Counted from the first letter of the stretch, positions 43,745-54,429 are shown. The stretch is 64,000 nt of DNA from UBA1858 sp965262455 (GCA_965262455.1 CBDHFH010000003.1:434001-498000); one strand, 5' to 3'. Numbers and translations: made by a program. The notes: a model not told the origin generated them from the sequence alone.

Positions 43745-44206
43745 TTAGGCAATGTAGTTATTGAGAAGTGTAGTAATTTGACTACGCATTTTAACAAGTA
43801 CTTCTGAAATTAAGTCAGCCATATCCATTGATTCGTGCAAATCCCATAACGCAGCAAGACATAATAATGCTTCAGTGATGCTACTGTTATTTTTTTTCGT
43901 ATCAAGTGATAGAGTATTGATGTCTAACAAACATAAAATACTTTTAGTAAACAAAGGCGGAAGTGGCAAATTAAATTTAGCATCCTTATCTAAGTATGTG
44001 TATTTAATGCATTGCAATGTAGCACAATAATATGAACCTGACTCTGAGTGTTCAAAATCAAATAACGGAGAATAAAGCTGCTTTAATCGAGCGATGTGTT
44101 TTTTGGTTTGCAAGTTGTTTAAGTTGGGCGCATGCAAACACTCATGTAAAATAAGCAACGTTTCTTCTAGTTGTAGGATGGCTGATATTGATGATTGCGG
44201 TAACAT
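43745..44206 (-). CDS. Hypothetical protein, first gene of an unrecognised pair
   Basis: 153 residues starting MLPQSSISAILQLEETLLIL. It is soluble and helical by appearance, with an HECLHAP motif near residue 21 that might bind a metal, several cysteines (C23, CATLQC, LLCL), and a TEALLCLAALWDLHESMDMADL helix pair. I know no family. It is divergent from the PqiA-domain gene with only 21 bp between start codons, so promoters must overlap coding sequence. Confidence 0.6.
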   Translation of the reverse strand: MLPQSSISAILQLEETLLILHECLHAPNLNNLQTKKHIARLKQLYSPLFDFEHSESGSYYCATLQCIKYTYLDKDAKFNLPLPPLFTKSILCLLDINTLSLDTKKNNSSITEALLCLAALWDLHESMDMADLISEVLVKMRSQITTLLNNYIA

Positions 44207-44227
44207 ATCTATATCTGGGATGTAAAC

Positions 44228-44695
44228 TTGAGTAAGCGTTATTACTATATTCTTTGCGTGCTAATTGGAATCATATCTTACATGATTTCGTTATTCAGCC
44301 CATTGTTATCAATCAGTGAATTTTATATCTTTAGAGACACCTTAACGATAATTTCAATTACTTTAGTGTTGTTAAATAGTGGCGAATGGCTACTATTCTT
44401 AACGATTGTTATATTTGCTTTTTTACTGCCCTCGCTTAAGTATATACTTTTATTTATCTATGGAATATTTCCTGAAAAATTATCTCCGTCTAACAGGACA
44501 TTGATAGTGCTTGAAGTAATTTCCAAGTGGGCAATGCTTGATGTGTTTATTATTGCATTTTTAATTGCTGGTATTAAGCTAAAGTCACTAGCGGGAGCGC
44601 AGAGTCATTATGGGCTATATTTATTTGTTACAGCTGTGATCATCGCGATGGGTTGCTCATACTATTCCAAGACATTTTTATACAAGGACAAATGA
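44228..44695 (+). CDS. Single-domain PqiA (paraquat-inducible protein A) membrane protein
   Basis: 155 residues with a TTG start. Four hydrophobic helices and the PqiA domain pattern: SPLLSISEFYIFRDT, NSGEWLLFLTIVIFAFLLPSLKY, and KWAMLDVFIIAFLIAGIKL followed by GLYLFV. E. coli PqiA has two such domains and works with PqiB and PqiC in lipid traffic between membranes. No PqiB- or MCE-domain gene is near. The next reading frame, the interrupted hydratase, starts 4 bp after the stop. Confidence 0.8.
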   Translation: MSKRYYYILCVLIGIISYMISLFSPLLSISEFYIFRDTLTIISITLVLLNSGEWLLFLTIVIFAFLLPSLKYILLFIYGIFPEKLSPSNRTLIVLEVISKWAMLDVFIIAFLIAGIKLKSLAGAQSHYGLYLFVTAVIIAMGCSYYSKTFLYKDK

Positions 44696-44699
44696 GAAT

Positions 44700-45506
44700 T
44701 TGTTGAAATACCGGTTAATTTATTTCTCTTTCCTATGTGTTGCTATGTCATCGAATACTGCTGCAGACATATGTTCCCGATATGATTAATATGTAAAGTT
44801 AAATCATCTAGCACAGCAGCATTTACCTCAGAGTTATGTTGATGACATTGAAAGTGCATACCTAGTACAAAAACGCATTCTGCGTAAGTCGCTGGGTAAA
44901 ATTGTTGGATTCAAAGCTGGCATGATGAACAAACAGACACAAGAAGCCTTTAACACAAATCAGCCTGTGCTTGGAATATTGCTGCCTCAGCATGTTAATC
45001 CTCCCAATGACATAAATTTAAAAGAGCATGAAACGTTTCTATTTGAAGCAGAAATTGCTGTGCGCATGAAAAATACAATCAATAATGTTAGCGATATAAT
45101 GTCACCACTAGAGGATTTGATAGATGCTGCTGCGCCAGCTATTGAAATAGCAAATATTAGCTTTAAGCATTTAGACAGGGTAAATGTAAACGATATCGTA
45201 GCAGCAAATGTGAGCGCCAAGTATGTTTATCTGGGCGCTTTTAAAAAATTAGATGGCATTGATTTGCCTGGTTTAAAAGTATCGGTTAATGAGAAGATAA
45301 ATTCATATAAGAAGAGTTACACGTTACTAAGTGAATATGAAAAACAAATTAGATGGCTAATAAAGAAAGCCTATACTGAGGGCTATGAAGTAAAAAAGGG
45401 AATAGTGTTATTAGCAGGATCCATTTCACCTCCAGTTGTGCTGCAACCTGGTGAGTATTATGTAGATATTGAGTCTCTGGGCTATCAAAGCCTATCAGTT
45501 CGGTAA
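44700..45506 (+). pseudogene. Periplasmic hydratase/FAH-like gene interrupted by in-frame TAA
   Basis: One frame runs from TTG at 44700 to 45506, broken only by a TAA at 44787-44789. Before it lies a signal peptide (LLKYRLIYFSFLCVAMSSNTAA written in two parts: LLKYRLIYFSFLCVA, MSSNTAA). After it comes the fold of 2-keto-4-pentenoate hydratase (MhpD) and fumarylacetoacetate hydrolase relatives: ESAYLVQKRIL, KIVGFKAGM, PVLGILL, EAEIAVRMK, AAAPAIEIANI, ANVSAKYVYLG, and GIVLLAGSISPP. The downstream part has no start codon before 44922, which would cut off about 44 residues. A single base change would restore the gene, so it is a recent pseudogene or a sequence error. Confidence 0.7.
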
Positions 45507-47336
45507 AGAATGAGAATGTTTGATACCCGATAGTGTTTGTTTTAGTTCTCTGTCATGTGGATCGATATCAAGGGCAAGAGTCAAAAAATATTTTGCACGT
45601 TTTATATTGCCATCCTTAATATCAAGCTTAGCCCATAAAGCATAGCGATTCTTAATTTTGTTGATGCCCGCAATGGCCTCTTTATTGCTGGGCTGAAGCT
45701 CTAATATAAACTGGAAAGTTTCAAATGCATTATCACCTACCGGTGTAGTGAGTTTTTTATCATCAATTTGTTGGTGTGCATGAGACAGTAACCATTCTAT
45801 GTCACTAGCAAGTGTATTTTTCTGAGGCTCTAGAGCTGCCTGGGTCTGCATTGTTTGCTCCTGATCGGCAGCAGTTATGTTATGTGAATCATTTTTGGGC
45901 GATTGATAGCTATTGAGTAACTCATGAGGAATGATGCTATCTAATAATGACTGATCAACTAACTTATTTGACCAGGCATAGTATCCAACCGCGACGAATA
46001 ATAAAATTATTAGAACATAGCTGAATAATTTATTAATTTGATTGCCTTTTGGCGGATGAGCTGTCTTTGGATTGGCTTGGTGGTCTTGAATTGGTGGTAA
46101 ATCTGGATCGACCGATAAAAGTGGGTCATTAATATTGTTTAGAGCATCTATATGATAGGTATCGTTATATTCTAATTCATTGTTAGTCGCACTTATTTTG
46201 TCAATGACTTCAGTGGGCTCAATTGGGACGGCAACCGCTTCAATTTCGATTTCAATTTTTTCTTCTTGTTTTTCATCTGCGCTAGATATGTTGTTATCTT
46301 CATTCTGCAGATCGATTTCTTCTTTAAGTTCATCAGACTTAGTATCGTCTGATTCGTGCATGACTTTTTCGTAGACATTTGCAGTCGTTGCACCTTTGAG
46401 ATCGTCATTTAGATTATTTTCAATGTAAACAGTATTTGTCTCTGAGCTGGAATGCTTGTCTTCACCGATCAAGCTTTCAGATTTAACGAATTCAATATTT
46501 TCGTTATTAGGTTCAAGTTCGCCAACTTGTTTGTCAGTTGTAAATTCAAAATCATGTGGGGGATAACTAAACAATAAACTGGTATCGTCTAGAGTAGCAA
46601 GTAACTCATCAAGGAAGCCGACAGTAATTTTAACCTTATTTGTATACTGTGAATAAAGTCGTATCCACTCTAATATGACGCTCGCGGTATGTAAGCTACC
46701 ATTTGCAAGGGTCGTAATTTTCTTAAGTACAAATTTATTAAAGTTTAACTTCTGCTCATCACTTAAGTTGTTTTGTTTGAGATCAATGAATTCTTGTATG
46801 TCGTCATCAGTAATGATGTCGACAGAGCAGTGCGCTAGGCTAAGTCTTGTTATATCAGAAATTTTTTCGACCACGCCGAGTAATCCGGGCCCGCCTGAGA
46901 AAATAAAGTTAACGTTATTTTTACTCGTGTTGATGCCTAATGCTAATTTAATTAGCTCATTGAGTGCTTGTATGGGAATTTCATCAGCGTTGTCTACTAT
47001 AATTGCAAAGTGTGTATCTAGATGTATCGATTCATATACAACTGCAGATATCATGCTTAAGTCAATAGACTGTTCGTTTGGTAACTGTTCGAAGGATTGG
47101 TTATCCAAACAAATTGTACGTATTTCATCATTATTATCTGAAAAGTAATTTTCCAATGAGATTGGATCGCTATTATGTTTGGCACTGGTTACAAGAATCA
47201 CGTCGGTGCCATTTCTTACTTGCTCTAGAACTCGATTTTTGGCCCTGGCTTGCACGCCATGAGAAATGATTGGGTTTTCACTGTCTCTAATAATAAAGGT
47301 CGGATCAGTGCTTGAGTGCTGTTCTAATGCTTTCAC
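45495..47336 (-). CDS. Membrane protein with degenerate ExeA/DamX-like ATPase domain and TPR-like tail
   Basis: 613 residues. The N-terminal 1-255 resembles the ATPase part of GspA/ExeA and DamX-like proteins, with a Walker B-like HFAIIVDNADEI at 109-120. Where the P-loop should be, it reads VILVTSAKHNSD (47-57), with no GxxxxGK[ST]. An acidic linker spans about 263-430, then one membrane helix (437-456), then a periplasmic tail with two TPR-like repeats (about 535-600). The order matches the DamX-like protein at 54.4-56.1 kb except that the tail is TPR-like, not SPOR. A role in envelope assembly or division is a guess. It overlaps the convergent hydratase remnant by 12 bp. Confidence 0.8.
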   Translation of the reverse strand: MKALEQHSSTDPTFIIRDSENPIISHGVQARAKNRVLEQVRNGTDVILVTSAKHNSDPISLENYFSDNNDEIRTICLDNQSFEQLPNEQSIDLSMISAVVYESIHLDTHFAIIVDNADEIPIQALNELIKLALGINTSKNNVNFIFSGGPGLLGVVEKISDITRLSLAHCSVDIITDDDIQEFIDLKQNNLSDEQKLNFNKFVLKKITTLANGSLHTASVILEWIRLYSQYTNKVKITVGFLDELLATLDDTSLLFSYPPHDFEFTTDKQVGELEPNNENIEFVKSESLIGEDKHSSSETNTVYIENNLNDDLKGATTANVYEKVMHESDDTKSDELKEEIDLQNEDNNISSADEKQEEKIEIEIEAVAVPIEPTEVIDKISATNNELEYNDTYHIDALNNINDPLLSVDPDLPPIQDHQANPKTAHPPKGNQINKLFSYVLIILLFVAVGYYAWSNKLVDQSLLDSIIPHELLNSYQSPKNDSHNITAADQEQTMQTQAALEPQKNTLASDIEWLLSHAHQQIDDKKLTTPVGDNAFETFQFILELQPSNKEAIAGINKIKNRYALWAKLDIKDGNIKRAKYFLTLALDIDPHDRELKQTLSGIKHSHSLPN

Positions 47337-47589
47337 AGGTATTTAGTGGGCCATAGGTATAGATGCTGTGAATATAAACAAACACTTAGTCAATAAACTT
47401 GCGCTATATCACGCAATTGAAAATCGCTTACTTAGCACGTTTGATATATATAAGACTGGTCTGATTTTTTAAACATTATCGCTAATTGTATGCTTTAGGA
47501 ATGGTGCTATTGTTGATTAACACATTTTTACAAACTAAGTTATTATTGGCGCCTTAATTTCATATACCAACATAAAGTAGAGGATAATT
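47337..47589. other. Divergent intergenic region, membrane ATPase-like gene / metY
   Basis: 253 bp with no ORF above about 18 codons. It must carry the promoters for both neighbours. I looked for a SAM-type riboswitch ahead of metY and see no convincing set of paired stems or terminator. Confidence 0.5.
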
Positions 47590-48870
47590 GTGGCGGATAA
47601 TTCAAAATACGGATTTGCAACTCGTTCTATTCATGCCGGTGCGCAACCTGATCCAGTAACAGGCGCTCGGTCTACACCGATTAATCAGTCAACTGCATTT
47701 GTGTTTAAAGATGCTGATCATGCAGCCGCTTTATTTGGCTTGGAAGAAGCAGGCTTTATATATTCACGCCTTACCAATCCAACCGTTAGTGTATTTCAAG
47801 AGCGAGTAGCAAGTTTAGAGGGTGGTGTCGGTGCCACGTGTACTGCATCGGGTCATTCCGCACAGCTACTTGCATTATTTGCCTTAATGGAGAGCGGTGA
47901 CGAATTTGTAGCATCGAATAAACTCTATGGGGGGTCAATCACTCAGTTTGGCCATTCTTTTAAAAAATTCGGTTGGAATGTCAAGTTTGTTGATCCTGTA
48001 GATCCAGAGAATTTTCGTAAAGCGGTAACGCCTAAAACAAAGGCCATGTTCACCGAAAGCCTTGCTAACCCTGGTGGTGTAGTGTGTGATATTGAGAAAA
48101 TTGCTGCCATTGCGCATGAGGCGGAGGTACCATTAATCGTTGATAATACGTTACCTTCACCTGCGCTGTGCAGACCCATTGAACATGGTGCAGATATCGT
48201 TGTGCATTCCACTACAAAGTTTATCTCGGGTCATGGTAATGCCATGGGTGGTGCCGTGGTTGACTCAGGTAACTTTGACTGGTCGCAGAATGATAAATTC
48301 AGCAGCCTTTCTAAAAACTGCGATGCATATCATGGTTTAAATTTCTATGAGACATTTGGACCGATGGCATACACCATGTATTGCCATGCGATTGGATTAA
48401 GAGATCTTGGGCCGACTATGTCAGCAATGAACGCGTACCTATCATTGACTGGAGCAGAAACACTGCCCCTGCGTATGAAAAAGCACGCAGATAACGCATT
48501 ACAGGTCGCCCAATGGTTGAGTACACATAAACAAGTTGAGTGGGTGTCTTATGCCGGTCTCAGCGATAGTCCCTTTTATGAGCTCGGGCAAAAATACTGT
48601 CCCGACGGTGCCGGTGCGGTATTTACATTTGGAGTAAAAGGTGGCTACGAAGCCGGTGTTAAAATTGTTGATCGATGCGAACTGTTCTCACATTTAGCCA
48701 ATATTGGAGATACACGTTCACTGATTATTCATCCAGCATCAACTACGCATAGGCAGCTCACTGAAGAACAACAAATTTCGGCAGGTGCAGGACCTGATGT
48801 TGTACGGCTTTCCATAGGTATTGAGGATGCAAAAGATATTATTGCAGATTTAGATCAAGCATTAGCTTGA
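47590..48870 (+). CDS. metY: O-acetylhomoserine sulfhydrylase (homocysteine synthase)
   Basis: A 426-residue Cys/Met-metabolism PLP enzyme with a GTG start, preceded by AGAGG. It makes homocysteine from O-acetyl- (or O-succinyl-) homoserine and sulfide. Seen are TRSIHAGAQPDP, TNPT, the Schiff-base lysine in HSTTKFISGHGNAMGG, and HPASTTHRQL. The insertion after STTKF with a long SLSKNCDAYHGLNFYE segment favours MetY over MetB or MetZ. It stands alone in its own transcript and is convergent with the HDOD-GGDEF gene at 2 bp. Confidence 0.92.
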   Translation: MADNSKYGFATRSIHAGAQPDPVTGARSTPINQSTAFVFKDADHAAALFGLEEAGFIYSRLTNPTVSVFQERVASLEGGVGATCTASGHSAQLLALFALMESGDEFVASNKLYGGSITQFGHSFKKFGWNVKFVDPVDPENFRKAVTPKTKAMFTESLANPGGVVCDIEKIAAIAHEAEVPLIVDNTLPSPALCRPIEHGADIVVHSTTKFISGHGNAMGGAVVDSGNFDWSQNDKFSSLSKNCDAYHGLNFYETFGPMAYTMYCHAIGLRDLGPTMSAMNAYLSLTGAETLPLRMKKHADNALQVAQWLSTHKQVEWVSYAGLSDSPFYELGQKYCPDGAGAVFTFGVKGGYEAGVKIVDRCELFSHLANIGDTRSLIIHPASTTHRQLTEEQQISAGAGPDVVRLSIGIEDAKDIIADLDQALA

Positions 48871-48872
48871 TA

Positions 48873-50408
48873 CTAACCGGCAATTTTATGCACTTTGTCT
48901 TTAGGTGCTTGAGTGTAAATAGTGTATTGATCCCTACCCTGATTTTTAGATTGGTATGCAGCCTGGTCAGCGAGTCTGACTAGCTCACTCCAATCTTTAA
49001 TCTCAGGATCGACACCATCATATACATAAGCACCTGCGGAAACAGTAATGTGGATAATCTTATCGTTGTTTAATGAGATTGCCGTATTTCTAAATGTGTT
49101 AATTATTCTTTCACATGTAACCTTTACGCCTTCAAAGTTTGTGCCAGGTAAAATAATAGTGAATTCTTCCCCACCGTAACGACAAACAATATCGGAGTCA
49201 CGTGTACAATCAATAAGGATTTCTGCAACCTTAGCTAATACAGTGTCACCGGCATCATGACCAATCGTGTCGTTGATTTTTTTAAAGAAATCAATATCAA
49301 TAAAAATCAAACCTATTGGCCATTTGTATTTGGTTGCATTATTGAATTCAACAGAAATATTTTCATCGAAGAAACGTCTGTTAAATAGCTTTGTTAAACT
49401 ATCCCTGCGATTCATTTCTTCAAGCTCTTCAGTTTTAGATTTTAGTTGTTTAGCTGTTTTTTGTAGTGATTCAGTTTCTTTAATTTGATTTAGATTTCTT
49501 AATATTAAAACTTCTTTTGCTTGCTCAGAAATAAAGTCGAGTAATAGAGAATCTTCAAGATCAATGTCAAACATAGAAGCGAGATCAGAATAATTTTCTG
49601 ATACAGACTTTATAATTTCATTAAAAGAATCATAATTCAACGAAACAATCTGCTTAGCCTGATTAATATTATCATGCAGTAATTTAGGAATATTTTTTTC
49701 ATCAGCAATAAAGATATCAGCAAGTAAACTTGAACATGCTACTGCTCTAGCTAATGCATTATTGTCAAATTCAGTTTCAGCATGACTATAGTGAATAGGT
49801 TCTATTAATTTTTCTGGTATATGCCATTGTTCCAGTAGCCAAACACCCACTTGACTGTGGTCTGCACCAATTGAATTTTTTTCAACATCACAGATATGGC
49901 TGTGATTCTTTTGTGAATTAAGTGCAACATATAAATCGGGCCTGGCCTTGTCTAAGGCGAGCATGCCGATATCTTGTAATATTCCAGATAAGAAGGCGCT
50001 ATCTTTAGAGGCGCCCCCCGTTTTTTGAATAATCTCTTGGCTTAGCATGGCAGTTGCCAACGATCTCTTCCAGTAAATACTATAATCTAAACCCGAGTTG
50101 CTCTCGTCCTGAGCGCTATGTTTTAGTGAGAAGCTCAAGGCAATATTTAAAGTACCATCTAAGCCAAATAATATTATTGCTTGTCTAAGGTTTTCAACTT
50201 TTCTTTGTTTCGCGTACAGAGGAGAGTTTGCCATTCTAAGCAGCTTTGCACTCAAGGCAGGATCAACACTGACTACTTCAGCGACATCACCTAAACTAGA
50301 AGTTGAACACGAGCTTAATTCAATAATCTGTGTTGCAACTGCAGGAGGACTGGGAAGGTTAGTACACGATTTTAAAGTGAGTAACAGATTTTCACTTAAC
50401 TGTTCCAT
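48873..50408 (-). CDS. HDOD domain diguanylate cyclase (GGDEF)
   Basis: A 511-residue cytoplasmic protein. Residues about 15-210 form an HDOD domain (LPSPPAVATQIIELSSCST, SVDPALSAKLLRMANSPLY), followed by a helical coil (LNQIKETESLQKTAKQLKSK) and a C-terminal GGDEF domain. The active site reads RYGGEEF, which is competent, and an RxxD inhibitory site (RDSD) sits five residues before it. It should make cyclic di-GMP with product feedback. The input is unknown; HDOD domains often link to stress or chemotaxis signalling. Confidence 0.9.
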   Translation of the reverse strand: MEQLSENLLLTLKSCTNLPSPPAVATQIIELSSCSTSSLGDVAEVVSVDPALSAKLLRMANSPLYAKQRKVENLRQAIILFGLDGTLNIALSFSLKHSAQDESNSGLDYSIYWKRSLATAMLSQEIIQKTGGASKDSAFLSGILQDIGMLALDKARPDLYVALNSQKNHSHICDVEKNSIGADHSQVGVWLLEQWHIPEKLIEPIHYSHAETEFDNNALARAVACSSLLADIFIADEKNIPKLLHDNINQAKQIVSLNYDSFNEIIKSVSENYSDLASMFDIDLEDSLLLDFISEQAKEVLILRNLNQIKETESLQKTAKQLKSKTEELEEMNRRDSLTKLFNRRFFDENISVEFNNATKYKWPIGLIFIDIDFFKKINDTIGHDAGDTVLAKVAEILIDCTRDSDIVCRYGGEEFTIILPGTNFEGVKVTCERIINTFRNTAISLNNDKIIHITVSAGAYVYDGVDPEIKDWSELVRLADQAAYQSKNQGRDQYTIYTQAPKDKVHKIAG

Positions 50409-50524
50409 AAATTCCTAAATGAGCAATTGATTGGCTACATCTAGATATCGACAGTAAATGGACTGTCTTTAGGGTAAAAAAGGGCATTATGTCGGTAAAT
50501 TGTCACCGATTTTAGTAGGCTTAT

Positions 50525-50601
50525 TGGTGGGCCCGGTAGGACTCGAACCTACGACAAAAGGATTATGAGTCCTCTGCTCTAACCAACTGAGCTACGGGCC
50601 C
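50525..50601 (-). tRNA. ileX: tRNA with CAU anticodon, probably tRNA-Ile2 (lysidine type)
   Basis: A 77-base cloverleaf with encoded CCA. Acceptor GGGCCCG pairs perfectly with CGGGCCC. The D stem GCTC/GAGC, anticodon stem GAGGA/TCCTT, loop CTCATAA and T loop TTCGAGT are normal. A CAU anticodon fits elongator Met or the AUA-reading Ile2. In E. coli ileX lies close to rpoD, and here the tRNA is 45 bp after rpoD, so Ile2 is preferred. Confidence 0.92.
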
Positions 50602-50646
50602 GGATGAGGGTGAAACCGGATAGTTAATTATTCCTAGAAATTGGAA

Positions 50647-52503
<1,857 letters not shown>

Positions 52504-52544
52504 TAGGCTGCCTGCGTGGATAATAACTATTAATCAAACCGCCC

Positions 52545-52573
52545 ATTATAAGCGAGTTCTATATGCATAGGAA
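52545..52573 (-). promoter_or_regulatory. Probable sigma70 promoter of rpoD
   Basis: On the minus strand, a perfect TATAAT (52550-52545) lies 17 bases after TTCCTA (52573-52568), a fair -35. The expected start is about 34 bases upstream of the rpoD ATG. It lies between dnaG and rpoD, so rpoD can be transcribed apart from dnaG. Confidence 0.55.
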
Positions 52574-52636
52574 CCCGCCAAATGAGATGTATATACCAGT
52601 GATTCGCTGACATAATCAATTAGAACAAAAATTGAG

Positions 52637-54307
52637 CTATAAGTTTTCCTGGTTAATCAAGGCATCAAACTCCATTTTGCGGATATCCTGCTTAAATTTA
52701 TCCATCGTCTGTTTAAAGGACAGCTCTCTATTTTCCATGTCTGGCGGGTCCCATAAGAGTAATTTTTGCAAGGCCGCATAATGCTTATCACTATGAAATC
52801 TCTCGACTAGGGCAATAGGACTAATATTGGGTTGCTCTTCTATTATTTCAATCAACTGAATAAACAGATCAATGCCAGGCACTGATTGCAGATGACTGAG
52901 CTCCTCAACCGATAAGGCATGTTGGGCAAGCAATGGGTCTCTAATAAGTAAGGCAATAGCTAAGCGTGTTTTAGTATATTTAAGGGACCGATTTGATGCC
53001 TGACTATCTTGGCGGTGTTGATTATTATCTTTGACATTAATTGCATGTGGTATAGCAATCGTGGTGCCAACGCGTTCATTGAGTTCTTTAAACATTAAAT
53101 CTCTAAATACTGTTTTAGGTAAATTGGCCAGTAAAGGTTTGGCTGAGTTGGCCAACTTAGCCCTTCCATCGGCACTACTCATATCAATGTCCTTGATTAA
53201 GTTGCTAAAGAAATAATCGGATAATGACACAGCTTTATCAATATATTCTCTAAATGCTGTTTCGCCTGAGTTTCTAATTAAAGAGTCGGGGTCTTCACCT
53301 TGAGGCATAAATGCAAAACGTATATGAATGCCGTCTTTAAATTCTGGAAGGATTTGTTTTAGTGCTTTCCACGCCGCATCTTGACCAGCACGATCGCCGT
53401 CGAAACAAAAAACTAAATCGGATGTGAAGCGTAATAAATTACGAATATTTTGTGATGTTGTTGCTGTGCCCAGTGTAGCGATACTGTTTGCAAACCCGTG
53501 TTGCGCTAGTGCGACAACATCCATATAACCTTCGACAATAATGAGTTGTTTTATTTTGCCTAACTGCTGCCGTGCTTCATGGATGCCATATAAAGTATTA
53601 CTTTTATGGAAAAGCGTGGTTTCTGGACTGTTAATATATTTTGGCATTTCACCATCAAGGGCTCTGCCTCCAAAGGCGATCACGCGCCCACGCGTATCCT
53701 TGATAGGAAACATAATTCTATGGCGAAATTTATCATAAACATTGTTATCTGATTTCTTTGATAATAGTCCGACATCAATAAGCGTTTGTTGGTCAAAGGA
53801 ATTACCCAGGTTGCGTTTAATGTGGTCATAACCCTGAGGTGCGTATCCGATGTTGAATATGTTTGCGATTTCCCCTGTGATTCCACGTGACTTCAAATAA
53901 GTGATAGCGTCATTGTTGTCGCGTAATTGTTTTTGAAAATATTGGCTCGCTGATTTCATCGCCTGGTAGAGTAAGTCATGGTTATCATTTTTTTGATAAC
54001 CACCAGACTCTGTAGTGACTTCAAGGCCAAGGCGTCCTGCCAGTACTTCAATGGCCTCGATAAATTGCAAACCCTCATGTTCCATTAGGAAATTTATTGC
54101 TGTGCCATGAGCGCCACAACCAAAGCAGTGGTAAAACTGTTTCTCGGGGCTAACGGTGAACGAGGGTGTTTTCTCGCCATGAAAGGGGCAGCAGGCTGTA
54201 TATTCCTTTCCTTTATGTTTGAGTTCTAGGTAACCATTGATTAAATCAACAATATCTGTTTGATTTAGAACTTGATCAATAAAGGTTTGCGGAATTTTGC
54301 CAGCCAT
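52637..54307 (-). CDS. dnaG: DNA primase
   Basis: About 556 residues from the ATG at 54307 (a TTG one codon earlier is also in frame). The zinc domain has C40, H43, C61 and C64 (CPFHGEKTPSF, FHCFGCG type), matching E. coli spacing. The Toprim core has IIVEGYMDVVALAQ and FDGDRAGQDAAWK. The C-terminal third is the DnaB-binding domain. It makes RNA primers for replication. rpsU, which normally precedes dnaG in this operon, is absent: the gene before it is the DamX-like one. Confidence 0.96.
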   Translation of the reverse strand: MAGKIPQTFIDQVLNQTDIVDLINGYLELKHKGKEYTACCPFHGEKTPSFTVSPEKQFYHCFGCGAHGTAINFLMEHEGLQFIEAIEVLAGRLGLEVTTESGGYQKNDNHDLLYQAMKSASQYFQKQLRDNNDAITYLKSRGITGEIANIFNIGYAPQGYDHIKRNLGNSFDQQTLIDVGLLSKKSDNNVYDKFRHRIMFPIKDTRGRVIAFGGRALDGEMPKYINSPETTLFHKSNTLYGIHEARQQLGKIKQLIIVEGYMDVVALAQHGFANSIATLGTATTSQNIRNLLRFTSDLVFCFDGDRAGQDAAWKALKQILPEFKDGIHIRFAFMPQGEDPDSLIRNSGETAFREYIDKAVSLSDYFFSNLIKDIDMSSADGRAKLANSAKPLLANLPKTVFRDLMFKELNERVGTTIAIPHAINVKDNNQHRQDSQASNRSLKYTKTRLAIALLIRDPLLAQHALSVEELSHLQSVPGIDLFIQLIEIIEEQPNISPIALVERFHSDKHYAALQKLLLWDPPDMENRELSFKQTMDKFKQDIRKMEFDALINQENL

Positions 54308-54429
54308 CAATATGGTCTTCAGCGGAATTGTCTTAATTCCTCTAGAGACTACTCGCTAACGCGAGCATGTCAACATATCTCGTGGATTGTAAGAGACAAA
54401 TAAAAGGGCTAGTGAATAACGCTTAGTGA

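Noticed and set aside
44790..44921. Upstream alternative start for the hydratase downstream of the TAA
   Set aside because: No ATG, GTG or TTG occurs in that frame between the stop and 44922, so an intact shortened gene would lose about 44 conserved residues.
46675..47148. 157-codon plus-strand ORF opposite the degenerate ATPase gene
   Set aside because: Serine- and cysteine-rich composition typical of an antisense shadow; the minus-strand gene has clear domain structure.
47337..47589. Possible SAM riboswitch upstream of metY
   Set aside because: I could not find paired stems or a terminator matching known SAM classes; the region is plain A+T-rich spacer by eye.
50476..50509. Possible terminator after the tRNA gene
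   Set aside because: The stem TCGGT/ACCGA is only 5 bp with an 8-base loop and the T-run is about 10 bases away; too weak to call.
54352..54365. CTCGC-TAAC-GCGAG hairpin upstream of dnaG
   Set aside because: Only 5 bp of stem and no T-run on either strand; not a credible terminator.
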